Shown here in pieces: positions 41,141 through 48,029 of a stretch of 48,029 nucleotides of DNA; position 1 is the stretch's first letter, and every line of letters begins with the position of its first letter. The DNA is from an uncultured Bacteroidales bacterium (GTDB lineage Bacteria > Bacteroidota > Bacteroidia > Bacteroidales > F082). The translations under genes and the position numbers were made by a program. Below the pieces are notes generated by a model. The model made no database searches. It had not been told where the DNA came from and saw only the letters and a list, made by a program, of their open reading frames with translations. The DNA is taken from contig CAMYXV010000006.1 of assembly GCA_947303055.1 (NCBI GenBank), positions 1 through 48,029 of the forward strand. Reading direction: 5' to 3'.

Positions 41141-43309
41141 CTACTCCTTTCCTTTCTTCAGCTCTTCTATCCGTGCAAATTGCGCATCATATCGAGTTGA
41201 CTTGGTACACTCTTTCTTGGTTGCGTCTAATTCAGAAGCATCCATTTCGGCTGAGGTGTCGATGTCAACAATTAAATATAGTTCTGTCGTGTCAATATTT
41301 TTGTATCGCTCATCCTCAATAGTCTCCGAAGACACCACCTTGCATACACCCTTCACCGCAAACAGATGTTGCCCAATAGCACTGCGATGATGGAACAACA
41401 CATATCCGATAAAAGACAGTTTTTCCACTATCTCCATCGAATCAGTCGTGTACTTGATACCGACCGCAAGTTTTCCTGAAGACATGAAACTTTGGCTCTT
41501 GCTGCCGTAGTTCTCCATCATCACCATAAGAACGCCATCTTTCCCTGGTGCTGGCGATGCGCCGTTGTCCGTTCTTTTTGCAGACTCAATAATAGGTTCA
41601 GGATTTTCTCCCAACCCGCAAGGCTCCACAAAGAAATATTGGCGCAACTCTGCAAGCAAAGCTTCATTGTCGCCTTCTGGGTCTTTCCTGTCTAATGCCA
41701 GCGAATAGACCTCTTCCGAGTTGTAGGGCGTGTATGTCTTTCCCAAAATGTCTTGGAAATGCGCCTTGAAGTATTGTCGGGCATCTACACCCGGACGTGC
41801 TTTCATGGCATAGAATGCAAAACCCTCTTTTTCGTCTTGGAGCCAGGTCTGTATCTCCGTGCGGAACTTTTTTCTCACTTCCTGCTTCCACGCAGCTTTC
41901 TGCAAAGCATTGTTTCTGGCATACAGCGACAACACGAAGAGGAAGTTCACATCATAATGGAACAACAGCAGCGTGTCACGGTCGAATAAACGATTTTTGA
42001 ACTGCTCTTTGCGGTGCCTGTTTTTCTTTCTGTCGGTCTTCTCTATGCCGTCGTTGGTATAGCTAAAGGCCTCATCCATCTTAGCCGACACAAAGAAATT
42101 GGGAATGATGTTGTAACCTTCAGTCACATCGTCACGGAGCCTGACGCCCGACTTTGGCTCTTCGTCTCTATTGAAGATGTCCAGGTTCCATTGGATGACG
42201 TTTCGGGCGTACGTGTATTGCTTGTAGATGGATTCATCCCCAATGGGATGTCCCATCTTGTAATACTTTGAGTCGCCTATGTAATAGGTCTGAGCCGCTT
42301 CATTCTCGATGAGGCTCTTCGCCGTATAGAGGTGGTCGACAATTTTGCCGTCTTCCTGCTTTTTCTCCATGTCATCGGGCAAAGGATTATCGCCTATCAA
42401 TTCGTCGATAATGGCCTCAAAGACAATGTAGAAACTCTTTACCAGCAGGTGCTCTTTCTTCTCCGTGCTGACAAACACTTGCCGCGCTTCGTCGAAGAAA
42501 GCATAGCAGAGGTTCCATAGCTCCAAGGCTTTGTCCGAGAAATACTTGTATTTGATTTGCCGTAGTCGCGTCAGACCGTAGCCGTTGAGATAGGTTTGGA
42601 ATTTTGGCCCTTTGATGAGGTCAAACTGGCATTTGATGTCCTTCGCAAACCCGTATGTGTCGCCAATGTAGTTTAAGATGGAGAAAAAGATAATCAACAG
42701 TTCTTCGTCAAAATTGATTTGCCGTTTCTTGTTCACAGGCTTCAAGTAAACAGGCTGCCCGCTTTGCACGATGGCCGTCTCACGGCTGATGGTGCGAGTC
42801 CAATTGATTTTATTGTAGCCAGAGTGCAGGTTCTTCACAATGAAGAAAAAGAAACTTTGGTTGTCTTTGTTGAACTGCAATAATTGCAGTAAAATGTCAA
42901 GATAGGTATTGCTTAGCCTTCGTACGCCTTTACCTATCTGCGCTATCTTCGTGTGATACACGATGTCGGTGTCGTTTCGTTTGTCGTTTTTATACACAAC
43001 AATGGCACGGTATATCCACACGGCAAACTTATAAAGGAAGTCTTTCTCCTTGGCTTCCATCTCCTTGTTTTTGTCAGGCGAAACGATGTCCTCGGGCCTA
43101 TATTTGCCAAACGCCAATTCCTGCCCACCTACATCTTTGAGCAGCACCTTCGGAAGAATAAATACGCAGTCCTTCAGCAGGGTGTTGTAGTAATACCCCA
43201 CATAGTGAATGGAAACTTTGCCCTCCACATTCTCCAAAGCATCAATGCCGTGAAGAATGTCCTTCACATCGACTACGTTGTATTGATATTCTTCGATGAG
43301 GATACGCAT
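41141..43309 (-). CDS. McrC/LlaJI-R2-like restriction nuclease subunit
   Basis: This 722-residue protein is the nuclease of the restriction operon. The PD-(D/E)xK site appears as TYYIGDSKYYKMGH (Asp and Lys of DSK), with an upstream Glu in YIVFEAIIDELIG and the following SIYKQYTYARNVIQ, equivalent to the QMYAYA block of McrC. The N-terminal ~280 residues are a McrC-like module. The C-terminal ~350 residues are extra, with a charged block TDRKKNRHRKEQFKNR, and I cannot assign them. It starts 5 bases after the McrB-like gene. The layout resembles the LlaJI R1/R2 pair; the length exceeds typical McrC. Confidence 0.8.
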   Translation of the reverse strand: MRILIEEYQYNVVDVKDILHGIDALENVEGKVSIHYVGYYYNTLLKDCVFILPKVLLKDVGGQELAFGKYRPEDIVSPDKNKEMEAKEKDFLYKFAVWIYRAIVVYKNDKRNDTDIVYHTKIAQIGKGVRRLSNTYLDILLQLLQFNKDNQSFFFFIVKNLHSGYNKINWTRTISRETAIVQSGQPVYLKPVNKKRQINFDEELLIIFFSILNYIGDTYGFAKDIKCQFDLIKGPKFQTYLNGYGLTRLRQIKYKYFSDKALELWNLCYAFFDEARQVFVSTEKKEHLLVKSFYIVFEAIIDELIGDNPLPDDMEKKQEDGKIVDHLYTAKSLIENEAAQTYYIGDSKYYKMGHPIGDESIYKQYTYARNVIQWNLDIFNRDEEPKSGVRLRDDVTEGYNIIPNFFVSAKMDEAFSYTNDGIEKTDRKKNRHRKEQFKNRLFDRDTLLLFHYDVNFLFVLSLYARNNALQKAAWKQEVRKKFRTEIQTWLQDEKEGFAFYAMKARPGVDARQYFKAHFQDILGKTYTPYNSEEVYSLALDRKDPEGDNEALLAELRQYFFVEPCGLGENPEPIIESAKRTDNGASPAPGKDGVLMVMMENYGSKSQSFMSSGKLAVGIKYTTDSMEIVEKLSFIGYVLFHHRSAIGQHLFAVKGVCKVVSSETIEDERYKNIDTTELYLIVDIDTSAEMDASELDATKKECTKSTRYDAQFARIEELKKGKE

Positions 43310-43314
43310 GAAAA

Positions 43315-45015
43315 TCAGTTGTTATCGGTCATCCCTTCGTTTTCGGTTTCTTCAACGTCGATGGTTTCGCCTTCAGCGACCACCCCGAGATTTCCGAGAA
43401 GCCGTTCAACCTTGTCTTCAACAACCTTCGCCTTACCATCTTCGCCAACAGTATAGAACTTGCTAAACGAAAGCACTGTACCATCCACATCCAAGAACAA
43501 GTCACCTGCTTCTTCTGCAAAGTCCTTATAAACGTCATTCCAAATATAGAACAACACCTTGCCCACAAAAGTTTCGGCATCAATAACGCCGTCCTTTGAC
43601 TTGCAGAAGAAGTAGCCCAACTTTTTGTCTTCTGAATTGGTGGTAGTGCCAATTCTGTCGTTTATCTTTTGAAGGAACTGCCACCAGTCGTAACGCTTGC
43701 CGTTGACTTCAATCTTCCAACCTTTCTTCCCATCAGTAATAGGCATGTATTGCCAATCCCAACGACGTTTGAAGGCTGAGTCAATTGGGAATAGGCTTTG
43801 GTCGCTGGTGTTCATCGTCGCCCAAATGTATAGGTTATTGGGTAATACCAACTCCTCGCCTTTAAGTACTTTTTCAACCACATCCTTCCCATTGAAATAT
43901 TGGTTGATCGCCTTTTTGTTGACGATGTCGAGTCCCTTGAAGGCTTTTACTAACTGATTCTTCATATCAGCATCAGCCTTAATGGGGTATTCGGAAAAAC
44001 CTGCATAATTACGGTCAAGCAATTGGAACAAGTCGCCGAATATCTGGGCACAATTTCCTCGGTTGATTTCCTCAATAATGAGATATTGTTTCTCAGGTTC
44101 ACCTTCGGTGCTTTCGGCATACAGTTTCCATGCATTGATGTAGGCTTGCAGGAAAGCCTGATTAACAAACTCGTAAATAATTCTATCTTCGGTAACATCT
44201 TGACCATTTTCTTTGATGACCTTTCCTGTAACATCACGCATAGGCACTTGTTTTGTAGTCGGTTTATAAGCACCTACGAAAGTGGAATAGTCGCTATCGG
44301 GATGAAAAGTGGTGCGAACAATGTTATCGCTGTTCTTAGTTAGATCTTTTATGCAGTGAGACTTGCCAGTACCTGGAGCACCATAGAAGATTTGCTGGAG
44401 AGTTGTTATAGTCTTTTTATACTCATTGTTTTTAGAAAAATTATCAAAGAAATCTTTCTTATTACTTCTATCCATAAAACTAAATGTTTGTAAAGGGTTT
44501 TCTTTTGTGATGGTCAAATAACCGTTTGAATCGAAATAAAGAACTTTTGAATAATTATTGATATAATTCTTTACAATGTCATTATTGTTAGTCGGTTCTT
44601 CATGAAAAACAGCTTTATACGCTTCTTTATAAGTACAATTTGGATGGCGTGTTGCATATTTGTAGAGTTCGTACAAAACATACGTGGGACACATTATGTC
44701 ATTAAAGCCATTTCGACCAACATACGGATTTGGAACATAATATCTCGGCATCCAATACTCTAAGTATTCTCTTGCTTCATCTTCATTAATGTCATGGTCA
44801 AATCTTGGATAATACAATCCGTCTTCTGCTTCACAGTAAAGCCCCAATTGACAAGCTAATTGATATGGGGTGTGAAAAAACTCTGACCCCCAAACACTGT
44901 TTTGCATAAACAATCTAAACTCCTCGTTTGGCATAGTCTTATGCGGCAAAGAGTTTACAAGTTCTACCACTGTTTTTGGGGTTCCATTTCGCCATCTACA
45001 AATGATGTCTGCCAT
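43315..45015 (-). CDS. McrB-like AAA+ GTPase of the restriction system
   Basis: This 566-residue protein powers DNA translocation and holds the recognition domain. The AAA+ core (about 200-480) shows Walker A IFYGAPGTGKSHCIKDL, Walker B YLIIEEINRGNCAQIFGDLF and the McrB signature LYIWATMNTSDQSLFPIDSA followed by FKRRWDW. The N-terminal ~195 residues are unrelated to E. coli McrB and probably read the DNA target. This N-terminal part is far more AT-rich than the core, with a break near 44.2-44.4 kb. The C-terminal tail is acidic (EGETIDVEETENEGMTDNN). It lies 1 base after the methyltransferase gene. Confidence 0.9.
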   Translation of the reverse strand: MADIICRWRNGTPKTVVELVNSLPHKTMPNEEFRLFMQNSVWGSEFFHTPYQLACQLGLYCEAEDGLYYPRFDHDINEDEAREYLEYWMPRYYVPNPYVGRNGFNDIMCPTYVLYELYKYATRHPNCTYKEAYKAVFHEEPTNNNDIVKNYINNYSKVLYFDSNGYLTITKENPLQTFSFMDRSNKKDFFDNFSKNNEYKKTITTLQQIFYGAPGTGKSHCIKDLTKNSDNIVRTTFHPDSDYSTFVGAYKPTTKQVPMRDVTGKVIKENGQDVTEDRIIYEFVNQAFLQAYINAWKLYAESTEGEPEKQYLIIEEINRGNCAQIFGDLFQLLDRNYAGFSEYPIKADADMKNQLVKAFKGLDIVNKKAINQYFNGKDVVEKVLKGEELVLPNNLYIWATMNTSDQSLFPIDSAFKRRWDWQYMPITDGKKGWKIEVNGKRYDWWQFLQKINDRIGTTTNSEDKKLGYFFCKSKDGVIDAETFVGKVLFYIWNDVYKDFAEEAGDLFLDVDGTVLSFSKFYTVGEDGKAKVVEDKVERLLGNLGVVAEGETIDVEETENEGMTDNN

Positions 45016-45016
45016 A

Positions 45017-46321
45017 TTATTCGATTATTCCATATTTAGTAATATCCATTTGTTTAAGAATAGCTATCAGCACATCAACAACAATGCTGTTGCCTGCTTG
45101 TTGATACATAGGCGTATCAGAAACTACTATTTTGAATGAATCTTTAAACCCCATTAATCGCAAACATTCTCTTGGGGTGAGTTTCCTTATTCTGCCTTTG
45201 TGGGTAACATAATTATCAACTCCAGCCCTGTGCATTTTGTGCATAGATTGGAGTAATGGTCTAGCAACATCTAAATCAGTTTCCTTTGAAGTTTTGAAAT
45301 TCTTCGTTCCTCCCGCAAGAACATATCTTGCTACTTTCTCTGATAAATAATACTTCTCTTCAACGTCCCTAACATCAAATATGAATTCATCGAAAGCCTC
45401 ATCGGAGATAGTAAGTTCTGAATCAGGGTGATAAACAAAATCGCCATGCCAATTGAATTGTTGATTTCTCTTTTGGCAGAGTTGTATGTCACCATTAATT
45501 TGAGTGTAACTTTTTTCTCTGTTTTTGTGACTAGTAACAAACTTTACACCTTTTTCTTTTAGAAAGTATTTGCTATCAATATAATCTTCGAGAAAATCGT
45601 ACATCTTATATTCAAGCTCTATTGGGGCAGGGTATTTGAAATCTGTTTTCTTTTTAAATCCTAAACAGTAAACACGTTCTCTGTGTTGAGGTATGCCATA
45701 GTCACAACTATTCAACACCCTGAATTTCACATCGTATCCTAACTCTTCGAAAATGTCGTAAATTACATGCCAAGTTCTGCCTTTGTCGTGGTTTAATAAT
45801 CCTCGAACATTTTCAAATAAAAACACTTTTGGTTGGGTTTCTTTAACCACTCTGGCAAACTCATAGAACAATGTGCCTCTTGCATCTTCAAATCCCAATC
45901 TGTGTCCTACCATTGAAAAAGCTTGACAAGGAGCACCACCAACAATAAAATCGACTTTACCTTTATATTTTCTTGCATCAAAATCCCTAATATCCGAAAA
46001 CCAATCCTCTTCATCTATTTGATAATTGGCAAAATAGCTTTTCTTGCAATTAGGTTCAATATCACCAGCAAAAACTATTTTGTGTTTTAATCCTAATCTT
46101 TGAAAAGCATGTTCAATTGCACCAATACCACTAAAAACGGTTCCTAATCTCACAGTTCTATTGGGATATTGAAATGCAAGTTCTTTCCATGAAATGCCTT
46201 CCGATATAGGTGTTGGAACAAGTGCTTTATCTTCTAACTCCTCTGCTCGTTTTTTTACGAGCTTCTTTACTTTTGAAATCTTTTCAGATTCTTCTTTTAT
46301 CTCTTTCTCTACCGTAGCCAT
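45017..46321 (-). CDS. DNA cytosine-5 methyltransferase of the restriction system
   Basis: This enzyme transfers a methyl group from SAM to C5 of cytosine and so protects the host DNA. The 434-residue protein is set to start at MATVEKEIKEESEKISK; the frame to 46405 adds an untypical basic stretch. Motifs in order are VFSGIGAIEHAFQRLG (I), FAGDIEPNCKK, IVGGAPCQAFSMVG with the catalytic Cys (IV), VFLFENVRGLLNHDKG (VI), YGIPQHRERVYCLGF (VIII), and KLTPRECLRLMGF with QQAGNSIVVDVL (IX-X). The gene is AT-rich, as is the N-terminal half of the next gene. Genes are 1 and 5 bases apart, so this is a three-gene operon. Confidence 0.95.
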   Translation of the reverse strand: MATVEKEIKEESEKISKVKKLVKKRAEELEDKALVPTPISEGISWKELAFQYPNRTVRLGTVFSGIGAIEHAFQRLGLKHKIVFAGDIEPNCKKSYFANYQIDEEDWFSDIRDFDARKYKGKVDFIVGGAPCQAFSMVGHRLGFEDARGTLFYEFARVVKETQPKVFLFENVRGLLNHDKGRTWHVIYDIFEELGYDVKFRVLNSCDYGIPQHRERVYCLGFKKKTDFKYPAPIELEYKMYDFLEDYIDSKYFLKEKGVKFVTSHKNREKSYTQINGDIQLCQKRNQQFNWHGDFVYHPDSELTISDEAFDEFIFDVRDVEEKYYLSEKVARYVLAGGTKNFKTSKETDLDVARPLLQSMHKMHRAGVDNYVTHKGRIRKLTPRECLRLMGFKDSFKIVVSDTPMYQQAGNSIVVDVLIAILKQMDITKYGIIE

Positions 46322-46339
46322 CCTTTTAGCCTTTCCTCG

Positions 46340-46360
46340 GAGGGCCACGAAAAAGCCCTC
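46340..46360 (-). promoter_or_regulatory. Hairpin just upstream of the methyltransferase start
   Basis: gagggc (46340-46345) pairs with gccctc (46355-46360) around a 9-nt loop, 18 bases before the ATG. It could limit ribosome access; this is unproven. Confidence 0.35.
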
Positions 46361-46378
46361 TCTTCGATTTCGAAAAGG

Positions 46379-46491
46379 GGGCGTGGAAGAGATGTGTTTA
46401 ACCAAGGCTTAGCACAGCCCACATCAGACAACAATCCATCAGTCCACGCCCTGTTGAGCGCAAACATCCAGTTGCTTGTCCGACTGATGTG
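46379..46491. other. Crossing inverted repeats upstream of the restriction operon
   Basis: gggcgtgga (46379-46387) pairs with tccacgccc (46443-46451), and cacatcag (46420-46427) pairs with ctgatgtg (46484-46491). The two pairs interleave. There is no reading frame. It may be a regulatory RNA fold, a binding site or an insertion scar. Confidence 0.4.
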
Positions 46492-46564
46492 TTCCGTAGA
46501 GTGCTAATTCTGGTTAATCAGTCAATCAAGGATGTCAAAGACTCATTATTTCCTTATTCGTTGT

Positions 46565-46837
46565 TCATTTTATTTGCAATCTCTCTTTCAGCAAGTCACA
46601 GCCAACCTCATACACCATATCCTCATCGCCGCAAACCTCGAAAGCCTCATCCATTAGACGGTTATAGAGTTCAGCTTGCTTGTCATCCATGCTTCGCTCT
46701 CCCGTCGTGGTATTTACATAGTCCTTGAAATCATCGTCGGGATGAAAGTTGATGTCAAGGTCAAAAACGATGTGTCGAAAAAAGGCTTTCACTTCTTCGA
46801 CGGTGGTAATGTGTGAATCGCTTGTGTACTTAGCCAT
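46565..46837 (-). CDS. Small acidic protein of unknown function
   Basis: I do not recognise this 90-residue protein, placed at MAKYTSDSHITTVEEVKAFF; a GTG start at 46864 would add nine residues. It is acidic and probably helical, with ELYNRLMDEAFEVCGDEDMV and a C-terminal VYEVGCDLLKERLQIK. The front pairs a possible strand with HIVFDLDINFHPDDDF. Its reading frame looks genuine by size and protein-like composition. It lies between the restriction operon and the structured RNA, on the same strand as both. No promoter box is visible directly upstream, and no toxin or antitoxin signature is seen. Confidence 0.6.
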   Translation of the reverse strand: MAKYTSDSHITTVEEVKAFFRHIVFDLDINFHPDDDFKDYVNTTTGERSMDDKQAELYNRLMDEAFEVCGDEDMVYEVGCDLLKERLQIK

Positions 46838-46899
46838 TACGATAAGATTGTTGCCCGCAAACACCCAAAGCGAACAGGTTGATAACTATGGCTAACTAC

Positions 46900-47220
46900 A
46901 AAAAGAAAAGCGTGGGTGCTCAACTTCTGCCTGCTTGATGTTCTGGCCTACCACAGCCAAAGTAGTAAACAGACAGATAAACACCCACGTTTAGAGTATA
47001 TGATACATCCGTAAAGTGTGCTTGGAGGTACTTGTACCCCCAGCACACTACGGAGAGCATATACAACACTCCGTGGCAGTTACCCAACTTTTGTTTTAGA
47101 CTACTTTTCGATTGTGGTAGTTCGAACATCCAAAAACAAAGCGTCAGTAACGCCTTTAATTATGTAGTGCCCTGCCCATCGGTGGTATACTTTTGCGAGT
47201 TACACTCTAAGGGCAGATGC
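46900..47220 (-). ncRNA. Candidate ~320-nt structured non-coding RNA
   Basis: A TAATTTTG box (47226-47233) sets a start near 47220 on the minus strand. The predicted fold has, from 5' to 3': CTGCCC/GGGCAG (47216-47211 with 47177-47172) and a nested stem GTTAC/GTAAC (47151-47147 with 47083-47079). A stem 47141-47132 with 47097-47088 follows, around an H-type pseudoknot (47126-47122 with 47111-47107; 47121-47117 with 47104-47100). Next come a 69-nt hairpin (47064-46996) and a second pseudoknot (46965-46962 with 46951-46948; 46959-46956 with 46947-46944). An outer stem CGTGGGTG/CACCCACG (46989-46982 with 46918-46911) ends in a T-rich run. It has no tRNA-like ends or tag frame (not tmRNA) and no RNase P core motifs. 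Bacteroidales-1 or 6S-type RNAs should be compared. Confidence 0.65.
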
Positions 47221-47225
47221 AAGCG

Positions 47226-47233
47226 CAAAATTA
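47226..47233 (-). promoter_or_regulatory. TAnnTTTG promoter box for the structured RNA
   Basis: The box reads TAATTTTG on the minus strand. The 5' stem of the RNA (CTGCCC) starts about 10 bases downstream. Bases 47234-47318 show nothing further. Confidence 0.55.
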
Positions 47234-47318
47234 CAAAAACTTGGCAACTCAGCGGGAAAATTGAACAAAAAAGAAGTTTTGATCAAAGACAACGCGTGTA
47301 ACAAAAAGTGTCAATAAA

Positions 47319-47352
47319 CAAAAAAAACTCCCAGAAAATTCTGGGAGTTTTT
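47319..47352 (-). terminator. Terminator after the DUF2795 gene
   Basis: A perfect 14-bp stem (47323-47336 with 47339-47352, aaaaactcccagaa) has a 2-nt loop and runs into T on the minus strand, 24 bases after the stop codon. Confidence 0.9.
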
Positions 47353-47375
47353 CTATTTTACTGATTATCAATTTA

Positions 47376-47597
47376 TTAATACTCATCCTCGTGGAAGAAA
47401 AAGTCATCCTTGGTAGGATAATCCGGCCAAAGGTCTTCAATGCGTTCGTATATCTCACCTTCGTCTTCGATTTCCTGAAGGTTCTCTATGATTTCTTCTT
47501 GTGCGCCCGTACGCAAGGCCCAATCCAACAATTCGTCACGGGTTGCCGGCCACGGGGCGTCTTCCAATTTTGAGGCTAATTCTAGTGTCCAATACAT
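47376..47597 (-). CDS. DUF2795 family protein
   Basis: This 73-residue acidic protein starts at MYWTLELASKLEDAPWPATR; the longer frame to 47636 runs into the promoter box. The pattern LASKLEDAPWPATRDELLDW and LENLQEIEDEGEIYERIEDL, seen here as IENLQEIEDEGEIYERIEDL, fits DUF2795, a small helical family common in Bacteroidota. The end is rich in Asp, Glu and Phe (DDFFFHEDEY). Function unknown. It is monocistronic, with a promoter box and a strong terminator. Confidence 0.85.
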   Translation of the reverse strand: MYWTLELASKLEDAPWPATRDELLDWALRTGAQEEIIENLQEIEDEGEIYERIEDLWPDYPTKDDFFFHEDEY

Positions 47598-47625
47598 AGT
47601 CTTTTTTCGTTTCGATTTGAGCGCG

Positions 47626-47633
47626 CAAAAGTA
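47626..47633 (-). promoter_or_regulatory. TAnnTTTG promoter box for the DUF2795 gene
   Basis: The box reads TACTTTTG on the minus strand, 28 bases before the ATG at 47597. Confidence 0.6.
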
Positions 47634-47682
47634 CAAGTATTTTTTGGACTAGCAAGGGGTTTTCTATAAAAATATGAAATTT

Positions 47683-48029
47683 TTATTCTACTGATTTCCA
47701 GCTATTTTCATCAACTTTGTCTAAAAAACCAAAAAACCTTGCCAAAACAAAGAAGTAATCCGACAGCCGATTGAGGTATTTCAAATCAAGCGAATCAACG
47801 GGATGCTGTGCAGCCAAACGCCAGCCTTGACGCTCAGCGCGACGGCATACCGTACGGCACACATGGGCATAGGATGCTTTCAGATTGCCGCCTGGGATGA
47901 CAAAACTCTTCAACTCAGGCAGTTGCTCATTCATCACATCGATTTCATGCTCCACAAAGGCCACATCCTCAAGCGTCAACACGGGAATCATCTTTTTCAC
48001 TTCGGAGTTTTCGTCCAAAGCAAAATGTG
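47683..48029 (-). CDS. PduO-type cob(I)alamin adenosyltransferase (5' end outside window)
   Basis: This enzyme moves the adenosyl group of ATP to reduced cobalamin, making coenzyme B12. The frame is open to the right edge of the window, so only the C-terminal ~115 residues are seen; an apparent start at 48018 is a TTG inside the gene. Family blocks are KSFVIPGGNLKASYAHVCRT and VCRRAERQGWRLAAQ, with the catalytic Arg cluster RTVCRRAER. LDLKYLNRLSDYFFVLARFF completes the PduO signature YLNRLSD. No B12-dependent enzyme lies in the window. Confidence 0.9.
   Translation of the reverse strand, partial: HFALDENSEVKKMIPVLTLEDVAFVEHEIDVMNEQLPELKSFVIPGGNLKASYAHVCRTVCRRAERQGWRLAAQHPVDSLDLKYLNRLSDYFFVLARFFGFLDKVDENSWKSVE

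Noticed and set aside
46890-46940. A 16-codon frame starting ATGGCTAACTAC on the plus strand
   Set aside because: It overlaps the 3' stem of the structured RNA on the opposite strand and lacks a promoter or any support beyond chance.
46900-47220. tmRNA or RNase P RNA
   Set aside because: There are no tRNA-like ends with CCA, no Ala-rich tag frame, and no RNase P core motif (GAGGAAAGTCC or similar) on either strand.

Overview
The window comes from a member of the Bacteroidales (phylum Bacteroidota). Four signs support this: many -7 promoter boxes of the form TAnnTTTG instead of sigma-70 boxes, two proteins ending in type IX secretion (T9SS) sorting domains, BACON and fimbrillin-like lipoproteins, and a Bacteroidota-type order of envelope genes (outer-membrane protein, TPR, LptC, CorC-like, PpiD-like). 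Most of it is a dense housekeeping chromosome with many ATGA and TGATG overlaps.

Layout. 1-8.1 kb: aquaporin (cut by the window start), a secreted FG-GAP/T9SS protein, hemW, a small beta-barrel protein, a C69 dipeptidase and a six-BACON lipoprotein. 8.2-15.2 kb: the envelope block on the minus strand. 15.4-15.6 kb: tRNA-Phe with a repeat-derived terminator. 15.7-19.8 kb: a minus-strand accessory locus with an HprK-like kinase, an S26-type peptidase, a PqqD-like protein, a nucleotidyltransferase, an uncatalogued 43-residue peptide gene with its own promoter, and a fimbrillin-like lipoprotein. 19.9-41.1 kb: housekeeping genes (lnt, dus, rocD, a glyoxalase-II-like hydrolase, a propeller/barrel protein, rbfA, a LolC/E permease, a subtilase, dtd, holA, amn, rsmD, a fused acyltransferase, an RluE-type synthase). 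41.1-46.3 kb: a three-gene restriction-modification operon (m5C methyltransferase, McrB-like GTPase, McrC/LlaJI-like nuclease). 46.5-48.0 kb: a small acidic protein, an apparent ~320-nt structured RNA on the minus strand, a DUF2795 protein and a cobalamin adenosyltransferase cut by the window end.

The most promising unusual system is the 16.8-19.8 kb locus, which has the parts list of a ribosomally made, modified peptide: precursor, PqqD-type recognition protein, peptidase, kinase and nucleotidyltransferase. No lasso cyclase, ATP-grasp ligase or radical SAM enzyme lies in it. The second is the structured RNA at about 46.90-47.22 kb, with a TAnnTTTG promoter, two H-type pseudoknots, a 69-nt hairpin and a terminator-like 3' end. 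The third is the set of palindromic repeats carried in-frame inside hemW, lnt and dus. All calls come from reading the sequence; no database search was run.
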